Origin: Spirosoma arboris
GTDB taxonomy: Bacteria; Bacteroidota; Bacteroidia; Cytophagales; Spirosomataceae
DNA length: 64,000 bases
Assembly (NCBI RefSeq): GCF_009754945.1
Contig: NZ_WPIN01000009.1
Span: forward strand, 186,001 to 250,000
Direction: 5' to 3'
A program made the translations under genes and the position numbers. The notes below the pieces were generated by a model. The model worked only from the letters and a program-made list of their open reading frames with translations. It did not search any database and was not told where the DNA came from. This document shows positions 8,888 through 15,825 of the stretch, in pieces; position 1 is the stretch's first letter; every line of letters starts with the position of its first letter.

Positions 8888-9517
8888 TCAACTCGCCATT
8901 TCGCGGGCGGCTTCCGGATCGTTGTATTTGCGGTCGAGGCCTTCGGTTGATTTCTGATCAGAACGGTCTGGTCCCGAAATCATATCCTGTGCTGCAATAC
9001 TACTTTCGTCGGCCATCTCGCGCGGAAGCTTCTGGGCTTCCTTTGCCTCTTCAGGCCGCTCTCCTGGCTGATTTTCGGCAGGATCTTTAGCGTTTACATC
9101 ATACGGACGAGCCGAGTCGCCGGTATCAGGCTTGTCTTCCATGCCTTCCTCCGAGCCGGGAGCAGCCTTTGCTGCTTCCGGTAAGCCTTCGTACTTAGTT
9201 TCCGCTACGTGTCCGTCCGGTTTTGGCCCATTTGAAGGGACAACACTCGGCCCTGCTGACGTAAAGGTGCTCAGTCCCGGCGAATTGCTATCACGGATGT
9301 CGGGTACAGCTGGCTTAGGCGTACTCGGCAGATCAGGGATTTCGGGACCGGGTACCGGCGGGCTGGGTGGCGTTTCCGGAATACCAGGCTGCGTTGGGCC
9401 AGGTACTTGTGGCGTTTCTGGAATCGTGCCTGGTGTTTCGGGAATCATGTCACCCATCGGTGTACTTCCCGAAATGACATTCCAGCCGCCGAATGAATTT
9501 GTTGATGTGGTTTTCAT
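8888..9517 (-). CDS. Hypothetical proline-rich low-complexity protein
   Basis: 209 residues; not recognised. Residues about 25-75 are a proline-rich tract of imperfect IPETP / PxxPGP units, and the rest is charged and rich in Glu, Ala, Pro and Gly. There is no signal peptide or membrane segment, so it looks disordered. It starts MKTTSTNSFGGWNV and lies 14 bp downstream of the 133-aa gene, so the two are probably co-transcribed. The opposite strand also has long open frames here because the sequence is biased. I prefer this strand because of the proper ATG starts, the tight tandem spacing and hydrophilic composition. No function proposed. Confidence 0.55.
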   Translation of the reverse strand: MKTTSTNSFGGWNVISGSTPMGDMIPETPGTIPETPQVPGPTQPGIPETPPSPPVPGPEIPDLPSTPKPAVPDIRDSNSPGLSTFTSAGPSVVPSNGPKPDGHVAETKYEGLPEAAKAAPGSEEGMEDKPDTGDSARPYDVNAKDPAENQPGERPEEAKEAQKLPREMADESSIAAQDMISGPDRSDQKSTEGLDRKYNDPEAAREMAS

Positions 9518-9531
9518 GGTTTTGTTGTTAG

Positions 9532-9933
9532 CTAATCTTCAGAAGGCAAACCCGTATTGGCCGTTGCTCCAGCATCAGGATTTCCCGTAATATCGGCTTC
9601 GGCAATGTCTGCTGTTGTGTTTGACGCATGTGGGATGGCTTCATCGTCGATTCCCGCATCAGCGTATTGGGCTGAGTCTGAATTTTCGTATGTTTTTCCT
9701 CTCAATTGGTCCCCTTGCAAGCTTCGTTCTTCATCGGAACTATACCGATTGGCAAGTTGGCCATCTACTACGTCGTCGTCTGTATCGCCAATGGGCGTTA
9801 ATTTGCCATCCACGAGTTTAACCATATTTGTTTCGCCCTGGTCGGCACCGAACATCGCTTCCGCATTTTCGTTGGAAACCAGATTGGCTTGTTGTGCTCC
9901 GTCGCTAAGGGCTGAAGAATTTGAATTTTCCAT
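9532..9933 (-). CDS. Hypothetical acidic protein
   Basis: 133 residues, strongly acidic and rich in Asp, Ala, Asn and Ser; not recognised. There are no hydrophobic segments or cysteines, and the whole chain is probably disordered. One stretch, MVKLVDGKLTPIGDTDDD, is the most protein-like part. It is the first gene of an apparent two-gene unit with the proline-rich protein (14-bp gap). A GACAGGATT palindrome lies just upstream. The antisense strand has a 131-codon frame, so strand choice rests on start position, spacing and composition. Confidence 0.55.
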   Translation of the reverse strand: MENSNSSALSDGAQQANLVSNENAEAMFGADQGETNMVKLVDGKLTPIGDTDDDVVDGQLANRYSSDEERSLQGDQLRGKTYENSDSAQYADAGIDDEAIPHASNTTADIAEADITGNPDAGATANTGLPSED

Positions 9934-9983
9934 GATAACTGTGAATGTTTGAGGTTTATGAAGAACTACTAAGAACGCAAAAG

Positions 9984-10064
9984 GTTTTTCTGACAGGATT
10001 TACCGGATGAATAGGATTGTCTATTTATAGGCTCAGAAAAATTCTGTAAATCCTGTCAGAAAAG
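9984..10064. repeat. GACAGGATT-family palindrome, copy 3
   Basis: A diverged copy. TTTTCTGACAGGATTTAC near 9986-10003 pairs with GTAAATCCTGTCAGAAAA near 10046-10063, while the middle is degraded. It ends 4 bp from the stop codon of the oxidase gene and may help terminate it. Confidence 0.75.
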
Positions 10065-10067
10065 AAA

Positions 10068-13000
10068 TTACTTCAATGCATCGAACAAAATCTCGGCGGG
10101 ATGTTGGGCTTTACGACCAGTTCCGTCTTTGATCTGGTGGCGACAACTGGTGCCAGCGGCTGAGATAATGGCATCTTCAGCCTTGCGAACGGCTGGGAAC
10201 AAGACCAATTCGCCAATTTGCATCGACAAGTCGTAATGTTCGGTCTCAAACCCAAACGAACCCGCCATGCCGCAACAGCCCGACGGAATTAGCTGGACAT
10301 TATAATTTTGAGGCAAGGATAATACCTTCTTAACTGGAATCATTGACGATAAGGCCTTCTGATGGCAGTGTCCGTGCACCTTCACCAATTCCGATTTAGT
10401 CGTAAATAAACTACGGTCAATGCGACCGGCGTCAGCTTCACGAGCGAGCCACTCTTCGAACAGAAAGACATTTTTGGCGATACGTAGCGCATCGGCTTTT
10501 AACTCGTCTGGAACGAGGTCAGGATATTCATCCCGGAAGGTCAGAATGGCTGAAGGTTCCAGACCAATTAGTGGAGTTTCGTCGGTGATGAGGTCTTTGA
10601 AGATAGTGACGTTGCGAATCGCCAGTTTCTTCGCTTCGTCTACTAACCCTTTCGATAAATACGTCCGGCCACTTTCAACATGGTTAGGAAGCGCGACGGT
10701 GTAGCCTAAACGTTCCAGCAACTGAATCGCTTTTTGGCCAACTTCTACATCGTTGTAATTGGTGAATTCATCGGCAAAAATTAGAACAGAACCTGACTTG
10801 GATTCTGGTGAATCCGGAAGAAACGAGGGCGAATAATTGTTGCGATTTTCTCGACCTATCCGTTCGTTTTCTTCCTTTTTCTGCTCCCACCACCATTTTC
10901 GCAAAGTCGTCTTTGCCATTTCGGGCATGGTACGATCGGGGTGGAAACCAACGGCACGATTGGCGATCCGACGCAAGGCAGCGGTTTCATAAAATCCATT
11001 GTAGGCCCAGGGAACAAGACTGGCCATTTTCATCAAGCGGGTAAAATTGCCAATCAAGCGTGCGCGCACCGGAATACCGCTTTCCTTGTATTTCTGTTGG
11101 GTAAACTCGGCTTTCATTCGTGCCATGTCCACGCTCGATGGGCATTCGGCTTTACAGGCTTTACACGACAGACATAAATCCAGAACGTCTTTGACAGCTT
11201 CGAAATCGTTCTCAGTTGGCGTAGATTGATTACTGTAAAAATGCCGCAGAATATTGGCCCGTGCTCGTGTCGTGTCGTGCTCGCGTCGGGTGGCCATGTA
11301 GCTCGGGCACATCGTTCCTCCCGAGATTTCGGTTTTTCTACAGTCGCCGGAGCCGGAGCACTTTTCGGCTAATTCGAGCATACCACCATCCTTCGAGAAG
11401 TCGAAAATGGTTTTTGGTTGCGGAATAATCACATCCGCTTCCGAACGTAGTGACTCGTTCATCGGTGGCGTATTGACCACTTTGCCGGGATTGAATGTGT
11501 TGTGCGGGTCCCAAAGGTCTTTGACATCCTTGCACAACTGGAAGTTTTCGGGCCCGAGCATAAACGCAATGCACTCGCCCCGCAGTCGCCCATCGCCATG
11601 CTCACCGGAGAGGGAGCCACCGTATTTTTTGACCAGCGTCGCCGTGTCCAATAGCAACGCCCGAAAATTAGTCCGGCCTTTAGAAGACTTAAGATTAATA
11701 AGTGGCAATACGTGGATTTCACCCGCGCCGGCATGGGCAGAATATTCAAGTTTCAAACCGTGCTGTTCCCACGCCATTTTGTCCAGTTCATCGATGTAAT
11801 CGGGTAGGTCGTGAACGTCTACGGCGGTGTCTTCGATGACGTTGGCTGGCTTTTCGTCGCCGGGGATATTATACATAATACTCAACCCCGCCTTACGAAG
11901 TGCCCACGGCTTTTTGGTGTCTTCATCGAACAGAATCGGGTACGTATAGCCTAATCCTTTCGCTTTCAATTCCGCCACAAATCGTTCGGCCTTCTGCGCA
12001 ACGCCTTCTTTCGTATCGTCGAAAAATTCTACCATCAGGATAGCCTTTGGATCGCCTTCTACAAATGCTCGGTTTTTGAGCTGCTCAATGTTGGTTTTAG
12101 TCAGTTGCAGAATGTAATCATCAACCAACTCCGATGCCGAGCAGTTATGCGCCAGCGCCACCAGATTCGCTTCAAGCGATTGCCGAATAGTTTGGAAATG
12201 AGCACAAACTAATGCCGTTTCTTTCGGTGGCAGCGGGAGTAGATTGAGTTTCGCTTCGGTGATGAAGCAAAGAGTACCTTCGGAGCCAGCAATGAGTTGG
12301 GAGAAGTTGAAAGTGCCCTCATTTCCCTCACCCCCGGCCCCTCTCCCAAAACGGGAGAGGGGGGACACCAGTCCCTCATTTTCTCCCCTCTCCCGTTTTG
12401 GGAGAGGGGCCGGGGGTGAGGGAAATGAGGAGAACTCTTCAAAAAACTCCACCATCGCATCCAGCGCATAACCCGTATTCCGCCGTGTAACGGTCGGTTT
12501 TGGGTAGCCTTCACGGATGTGTTGACGAACGTCTGGTTTGGAGAGCCAGTCGCGGAATTGAACGTACAACCGTTGTTCGAGTGGGCTTACGACGTTTTCA
12601 CCGTTGCATTTCGCGTCGAACTGTTCCTGAGTGAGTGGGCCAAAGGTGACCTCGGCTCCGTCGCTTAAGACTGCTCTAACTTCGAGCAGGTGGTCGCGGG
12701 TGGTGCCCCAGATGATGGAGTGTAAACCGCAGGAGTTGTTGCCAATCATGCCGCCAATCATCGCCCGGCTGGCTGTCGACGTTTCGGGGCCGAATAGTAA
12801 ACCGTGAGGTTTCAGAAAAGCATTCAGATCATCACGGATCACGCCCGGTTGGACTCGCACCCATTGCTCGTCGGCGTTGATTTCCTGAATTTTTCCGAAA
12901 TACTTGGAGATATCGACGACAATTCCACTGCCAACTACCTGTCCAGCCAGTGAAGTCCCAGCCGCTCGGGGAATCAACCCTATGTTATGTTGTTGCGCAA

Positions 13001-13193
13001 ATCGAAGCAATCGTTTGATGTCGGCAACCGATTTGGGTAATGCCACCGCGATGGGCATTTCCTGATACACCGACGCATCGGTCGCGTACAGAATTCGCTG
13101 AGCAGTGTGTTCTGGCGATTCATCGAAATATAGATCACCCTCAAAGGAGGGAAGTAGCGTAGCAAAGGGGATTTTTTGGGTTATCAGGAACAT
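10068..13193 (-). CDS. Fused FAD-linked oxidase / 4Fe-4S ferredoxin (D-lactate or glycolate dehydrogenase type) with in-frame palindrome insert
   Basis: About 1041 residues from ATG 13193. A longer reading to 13229 would need a TTG start and would overlap a TATCTTTA box that looks like the -7 promoter. The N-terminal half is a PCMH-type FAD domain (IPRAAGTSLAGQVVGSG, then GGMIGNNSCG) and a FAD-oxidase C-terminal domain. The C-terminal half is GlcF-like, with cysteine clusters including CLSCKACKAECP and two CCG-type motifs (HCHQK..., SGCCGMAGSFG). The layout matches YdiJ-like membrane-associated 2-hydroxyacid dehydrogenases that feed the quinone pool. Residues about 255-293 are not family sequence: they are encoded by a perfect palindrome inserted in frame, inside the FAD half. 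Confidence 0.92.
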   Translation of the reverse strand: MFLITQKIPFATLLPSFEGDLYFDESPEHTAQRILYATDASVYQEMPIAVALPKSVADIKRLLRFAQQHNIGLIPRAAGTSLAGQVVGSGIVVDISKYFGKIQEINADEQWVRVQPGVIRDDLNAFLKPHGLLFGPETSTASRAMIGGMIGNNSCGLHSIIWGTTRDHLLEVRAVLSDGAEVTFGPLTQEQFDAKCNGENVVSPLEQRLYVQFRDWLSKPDVRQHIREGYPKPTVTRRNTGYALDAMVEFFEEFSSFPSPPAPLPKRERGENEGLVSPLSRFGRGAGGEGNEGTFNFSQLIAGSEGTLCFITEAKLNLLPLPPKETALVCAHFQTIRQSLEANLVALAHNCSASELVDDYILQLTKTNIEQLKNRAFVEGDPKAILMVEFFDDTKEGVAQKAERFVAELKAKGLGYTYPILFDEDTKKPWALRKAGLSIMYNIPGDEKPANVIEDTAVDVHDLPDYIDELDKMAWEQHGLKLEYSAHAGAGEIHVLPLINLKSSKGRTNFRALLLDTATLVKKYGGSLSGEHGDGRLRGECIAFMLGPENFQLCKDVKDLWDPHNTFNPGKVVNTPPMNESLRSEADVIIPQPKTIFDFSKDGGMLELAEKCSGSGDCRKTEISGGTMCPSYMATRREHDTTRARANILRHFYSNQSTPTENDFEAVKDVLDLCLSCKACKAECPSSVDMARMKAEFTQQKYKESGIPVRARLIGNFTRLMKMASLVPWAYNGFYETAALRRIANRAVGFHPDRTMPEMAKTTLRKWWWEQKKEENERIGRENRNNYSPSFLPDSPESKSGSVLIFADEFTNYNDVEVGQKAIQLLERLGYTVALPNHVESGRTYLSKGLVDEAKKLAIRNVTIFKDLITDETPLIGLEPSAILTFRDEYPDLVPDELKADALRIAKNVFLFEEWLAREADAGRIDRSLFTTKSELVKVHGHCHQKALSSMIPVKKVLSLPQNYNVQLIPSGCCGMAGSFGFETEHYDLSMQIGELVLFPAVRKAEDAIISAAGTSCRHQIKDGTGRKAQHPAEILFDALK
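12317..12430. repeat. Perfect 46-bp-arm palindrome inserted in frame in a coding sequence
   Basis: 12317-12362 and 12385-12430 are perfect reverse complements around a 22-bp loop. The element is 114 bp, exactly 38 codons, with no stop codon in the reading frame used, so the host oxidase stays open. It encodes a Pro/Arg/Gly-rich stretch (PPAPLPKRERG ... SRFGRGAGGEG) foreign to the family. A related copy lies between genes at 32364-32530 and a half copy at about 15602-15642. It resembles in principle the palindromic elements found inside Rickettsia genes. Confidence 0.95.
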
Positions 13194-13294
13194 AGTAGAC
13201 AAGGCATCAAACGGGCTGTAAAGATACAAAAACCGGCACGCGTTTGTGGAAATAAGCCGGTTTCACCATCAATCCGCTAAAGCCCGTTACTGCC

Positions 13295-13852
13295 ATGACA
13301 ACACGCCGAACTTATCTGCCCGTACGCCTTGATTTCGCTCCCTTTGTGGGCGTAGCCCTATTGCTGATTGTATTTTTTGTGTTCACTAAAGCGATTCAAC
13401 GCCCTGTAATTATGGGCGTTACTGTGCCAACGGGTTGCCATAAATATGAGTCGCCTATTTATCCCAAAAAGTTAGTCACCTTATTCTTATTGGACCACAG
13501 CCGAGTTGGGTTTATGCAGTATAGGCATGGAGATGACATGGCTGAATTACAACAAACTGATTTCCGGCCAGAGGGTATTCGTAAATTATTGGCGACTGTC
13601 GGTAAATCGGCTGCTGGAGATGTAGCTGTTGTCATAAAACCGACTCGATCTGCCACTTTCGGAAATGTATCGGATGCGTTGAAAGAACTCAAACTTGCAG
13701 GGAATCTACCTTATCTGTTAGTCGCTGAACTCAACGCGAATGAACAACGTATGCTGAGCTATTACGAGCAGATCTTCGTGCGCGACTTCTCTATAGGGGA
13801 TACTGTATTTCTGAAAGTGCCACCGTATTATCGCTCTTTAGATCTGAATTAA
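13295..13852 (+). CDS. ExbD/TolR-like inner-membrane protein lacking the conserved TM aspartate
   Basis: 185 residues. A short cytoplasmic N-terminus (RLDFAPF) leads into one TM helix at about residues 14-32, followed by a periplasmic domain whose VVIKPTRSATFGNVSDALKEL block matches the ExbD/TolR fold. In ExbD proteins the helix begins with a proton-relay Asp (as in TP-x-x-D); the corresponding position here is Gly19 in APFVGVALLL. No exbB or tonB gene is adjacent. It is either a non-energising relative or has lost function. A 7-bp inverted repeat (AACCGGC / GCCGGTT, about 13236-13263) lies between it and the divergent oxidase. Confidence 0.72.
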   Translation: MTTRRTYLPVRLDFAPFVGVALLLIVFFVFTKAIQRPVIMGVTVPTGCHKYESPIYPKKLVTLFLLDHSRVGFMQYRHGDDMAELQQTDFRPEGIRKLLATVGKSAAGDVAVVIKPTRSATFGNVSDALKELKLAGNLPYLLVAELNANEQRMLSYYEQIFVRDFSIGDTVFLKVPPYYRSLDLN

Positions 13853-13865
13853 CAATGCGAATTTC

Positions 13866-14213
13866 TTACCCTCGATCCAGTCCCCGTTTCAATAATCCAC
13901 CAATAAAGCTGCCCACAAACGAAAGAATCATAGATCCGTAAAGACCGAAATTCTCAAGGTCGCGGTCGGAAGGACTGTCAGTTGTCGGAAACAAAATGGT
14001 ATAGACAAAGAAGATAGAGATGGCCTGTGTCAACGCCAGAAACCAGCCCTTTCGTGGTTCCAGAAAACCCAGCCCGGTGGCGAGTGCCGTCGCTACAAAG
14101 TAGGGGAGGTGAATGGCAGGGGTGATTTTTATGCAGAATAGAATAATTGCGCTACTAATAAGTGTCAGGCCGAGATTGATAAGCAGTCGCCTGTCGAAAA
14201 ATGAAATAGACAT
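13866..14213 (-). CDS. Small integral membrane protein, unknown function
   Basis: 115 residues with three or four hydrophobic segments (about 10-28, 35-50, 58-76 and 92-108); no family recognised. A glycine-rich end, FVGSFIGGLLKRGLD, closes the protein. It is convergent with the ExbD-like gene, the stop codons being only 13 bp apart. Its ATG lies directly after the T-run of the terminator at 14221-14247, so its own promoter would have to overlap that hairpin or it is transcribed by read-through from the DUF4097 gene. Confidence 0.7.
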   Translation of the reverse strand: MSISFFDRRLLINLGLTLISSAIILFCIKITPAIHLPYFVATALATGLGFLEPRKGWFLALTQAISIFFVYTILFPTTDSPSDRDLENFGLYGSMILSFVGSFIGGLLKRGLDRG

Positions 14214-14220
14214 AAAAAGA

Positions 14221-14247
14221 AGGCCCGCCGGATGTTCGGGCGGGCCT
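14221..14247 (-). terminator. Intrinsic terminator of the DUF4097 gene
   Basis: On the minus strand, AGGCCCGCC pairs with GGCGGGCCT (14221-14229 with 14239-14247), followed by TTCTTTTT (14213-14220). It lies downstream of the stop codon at 14329. Confidence 0.88.
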
Positions 14248-14328
14248 CAAAATTACACTAATCAGGTCGTATTAATTGGCTCAGACTGAATACCAGGACG
14301 CTGTGAGACAGTAACTGGTAGCAGTGAG

Positions 14329-15384
14329 TTATTGGTTTACATAAACGCTTCCGCTGCTGGCTGTTAGCGTTACAGGGATGCCACCGCCGTTCAACGTACC
14401 TCGAATACGGTCTTTTTCGGTATCGCCGTTGAAGTTGTTGAGTGGGATTTTAATGCTATTTCCGCTCAAATTCAGCGTAATTCCTTTATCAAGAGGCATT
14501 TTCACCCGAACGCTACCGGCGCTGGTCGATAACCGAACAGGGCCGGTCAGTTTCGTAATGCTTACATCAACACCACCTGCACTGGTGCTGGCGTCGATGC
14601 TACCGGCCACATTAGCCAGCCGAACCGATCCACCTGATGTGCTGGCTTTAATATCGCCCTCAAGGCTTTCGCCATTCACACTACCACCACTGGTTTGTGC
14701 GTCGACATCACCTTTTAAATCTGAAAGCCGAATGCTACCACCCGATGTATGTAGACGCATTTTTCCAGTTGACGATTTGCCTTCAATGGAACCACCCGAG
14801 GTTTGTAAGTCGAGGTAACCGGAGGTGCCAGCCTGACACCCATCGAAATGAATGGAGCCACCCGACGTTTGACCGTTGATATCACCGTCTACATCATTCA
14901 TGTGCAAGCTACCGCCACTGGTGCGGAATTTCTGATTACCACTCAACGAAGCGAGATGGATGCTGCCGCCCGATGTACGCAGGTCTGTGGTAACCTTGCG
15001 GGGCGTGTAGAATTTGAAGCTGATGCTCAGGCTATTTTTCCAGTTGTTAAGGTTATTGTGGCGTTTAGCCGTGGCAACGATGGTGCCACCTTCCTGAGCA
15101 ATAGAAATGTCGTAATCTTTGAGCCGATCTTCGATTTCGGATTTGTCGAGATTGCCGTTTCCGTTGTTGCCACGGACATACATTTCGACCTTGGCGTTCA
15201 TGTCGGTTCCACCTTCGATGGTCAGGCTACCGCCCGATGTTTCGGCCCGTACGGAGTTGATGTTTCCCGAAAAGGTTTTGGTTTGGTAAGGAGTATCCCG
15301 ATCGTCTTTAGGTTTATCAGCAAGGGCTGTTAGCGAGAAAGTGGCTACGCCCAATAGAGTTAGGAAGAACTGGTTGCGTTTCAT
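14329..15384 (-). CDS. Secreted DUF4097 beta-helix protein with TSGGS repeats
   Basis: 351 residues with a signal peptide (1-22, ALADKP). From about residue 48 to 300 it is built of ~20-residue coils, each with a TSGGS (later TSAGS) motif followed by a hydrophobic strand; about ten are visible. This is the DUF4097 parallel beta-helix ('adhesin') fold, with Ser/Gly corners stacked from coil to coil. DUF4097 proteins are widespread in Bacteroidota envelopes and often sit next to permeases or anti-sigma factors; their job is unclear. The gene is preceded by a perfect sigma-54 promoter (15493-15508) and the shared upstream element (15562-15598). Confidence 0.9.
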   Translation of the reverse strand: MKRNQFFLTLLGVATFSLTALADKPKDDRDTPYQTKTFSGNINSVRAETSGGSLTIEGGTDMNAKVEMYVRGNNGNGNLDKSEIEDRLKDYDISIAQEGGTIVATAKRHNNLNNWKNSLSISFKFYTPRKVTTDLRTSGGSIHLASLSGNQKFRTSGGSLHMNDVDGDINGQTSGGSIHFDGCQAGTSGYLDLQTSGGSIEGKSSTGKMRLHTSGGSIRLSDLKGDVDAQTSGGSVNGESLEGDIKASTSGGSVRLANVAGSIDASTSAGGVDVSITKLTGPVRLSTSAGSVRVKMPLDKGITLNLSGNSIKIPLNNFNGDTEKDRIRGTLNGGGIPVTLTASSGSVYVNQ

Positions 15385-15492
15385 ACGATTTGTCTTGATT
15401 TATAAAGCAAAGATGCCGGTCTGCATAAGAAGGTTGCATGGTGCTGAATTTCTTCTGCTTTTTAGCAACATCTACAGATGTAATAGTATGGT

Positions 15493-15508
15493 AGCAAGCA
15501 ATGTGCCA
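15493..15508 (-). promoter_or_regulatory. Sigma-54 promoter, perfect consensus (site a)
   Basis: The minus strand reads TGGCAC-ATTGC-TTGCT, matching TGGCACRNNNNTTGCW at every fixed position. It lies about 110 bp upstream of the DUF4097 start codon. The nearest end of the upstream element lies 54 bp further out. Confidence 0.82.
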
Positions 15509-15561
15509 TTCATATAAGTTGCTTATAGTCAATTGTTTGCTCTCTCTTTGTTTATAGGGAA

Positions 15562-15598
15562 TGTCCGTAGGCGGACAAGAGTTGTTCGTTGGTGGACA
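15562..15598 (-). promoter_or_regulatory. TGTCCG-N4-CGGACA upstream activator element (site a)
   Basis: Palindrome TGTCCG-TAGG-CGGACA at 15562-15577, then a 15-bp spacer and TGGACA at 15593-15598. The same three-part layout occurs at 24706, 43627 and 49754. The distal end is 90 bp from the -24 box edge. Inferred binding site for a sigma-54 enhancer-binding protein. Confidence 0.78.
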
Positions 15599-15601
15599 GC
15601 G

Positions 15602-15642
15602 TAACCCCACCCCAACCCCTCCCCTTGAACTAAGGGGAGGGG
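15602..15642. repeat. Degenerate copy of the CCCCTCTCC/GGGAGAGGGG repeat
   Basis: CCCCACCCCAACCCCTCCCC followed closely by AAGGGGAGGGG resembles one arm of the element inside the oxidase gene (12317-12430). It directly precedes the palindrome at 15649 and follows the regulatory element at 15562. Confidence 0.55.
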
Positions 15643-15648
15643 CTAAGA

Positions 15649-15814
15649 AGCGACTGACCTCAATCGTTCTCGCTTGGCTACGCCGAGTGAGCACTATTCC
15701 TTCAAGGGCCTCTGGCCCGTTCTGTTCATTATTGTTCATCATGCCGGCCAGAGGCCGTCAAAATAATAACCCTCACTCGGCGTAGCCAAGCGAGAACGAG
15801 TGAGGTCAGTCGCT
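15649..15814. repeat. 43-bp-arm palindrome with inner concentric palindrome
   Basis: 15649-15691 pairs with 15772-15814 with one mismatch (core GTTCTCGCTTGGCTACGCC). Inside it GGCCTCTGGCC (15707-15717) pairs with 15746-15756 around the same centre. Together with site a it fills the 441-bp gap between the S41 protease and DUF4097 genes. Confidence 0.92.
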
Positions 15815-15825
15815 GCCTGGGTTAA

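Noticed and set aside
9132..9952. Two long plus-strand frames opposite the hypothetical pair at 8888-9933
   Set aside because: They arise from biased codons on the other strand. The minus-strand frames have proper ATG starts, tight tandem spacing and hydrophilic products, though some doubt remains.
12244..12471. Frameshift or assembly error in the oxidase gene at the palindrome
   Set aside because: The insert length is a multiple of three and the reading frame is intact on both sides, so a true in-frame insertion is simpler.
12209..12514. Frames read from both strands of the palindrome inside the oxidase gene
   Set aside because: A palindrome keeps several frames open by symmetry; the oxidase frame continues on both sides with family sequence.
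14500..15300. Possible CRISPR-like or tandem DNA repeat
   Set aside because: The periodicity is the TSGGS protein repeat of DUF4097; DNA units vary and there are no spacers of equal length.
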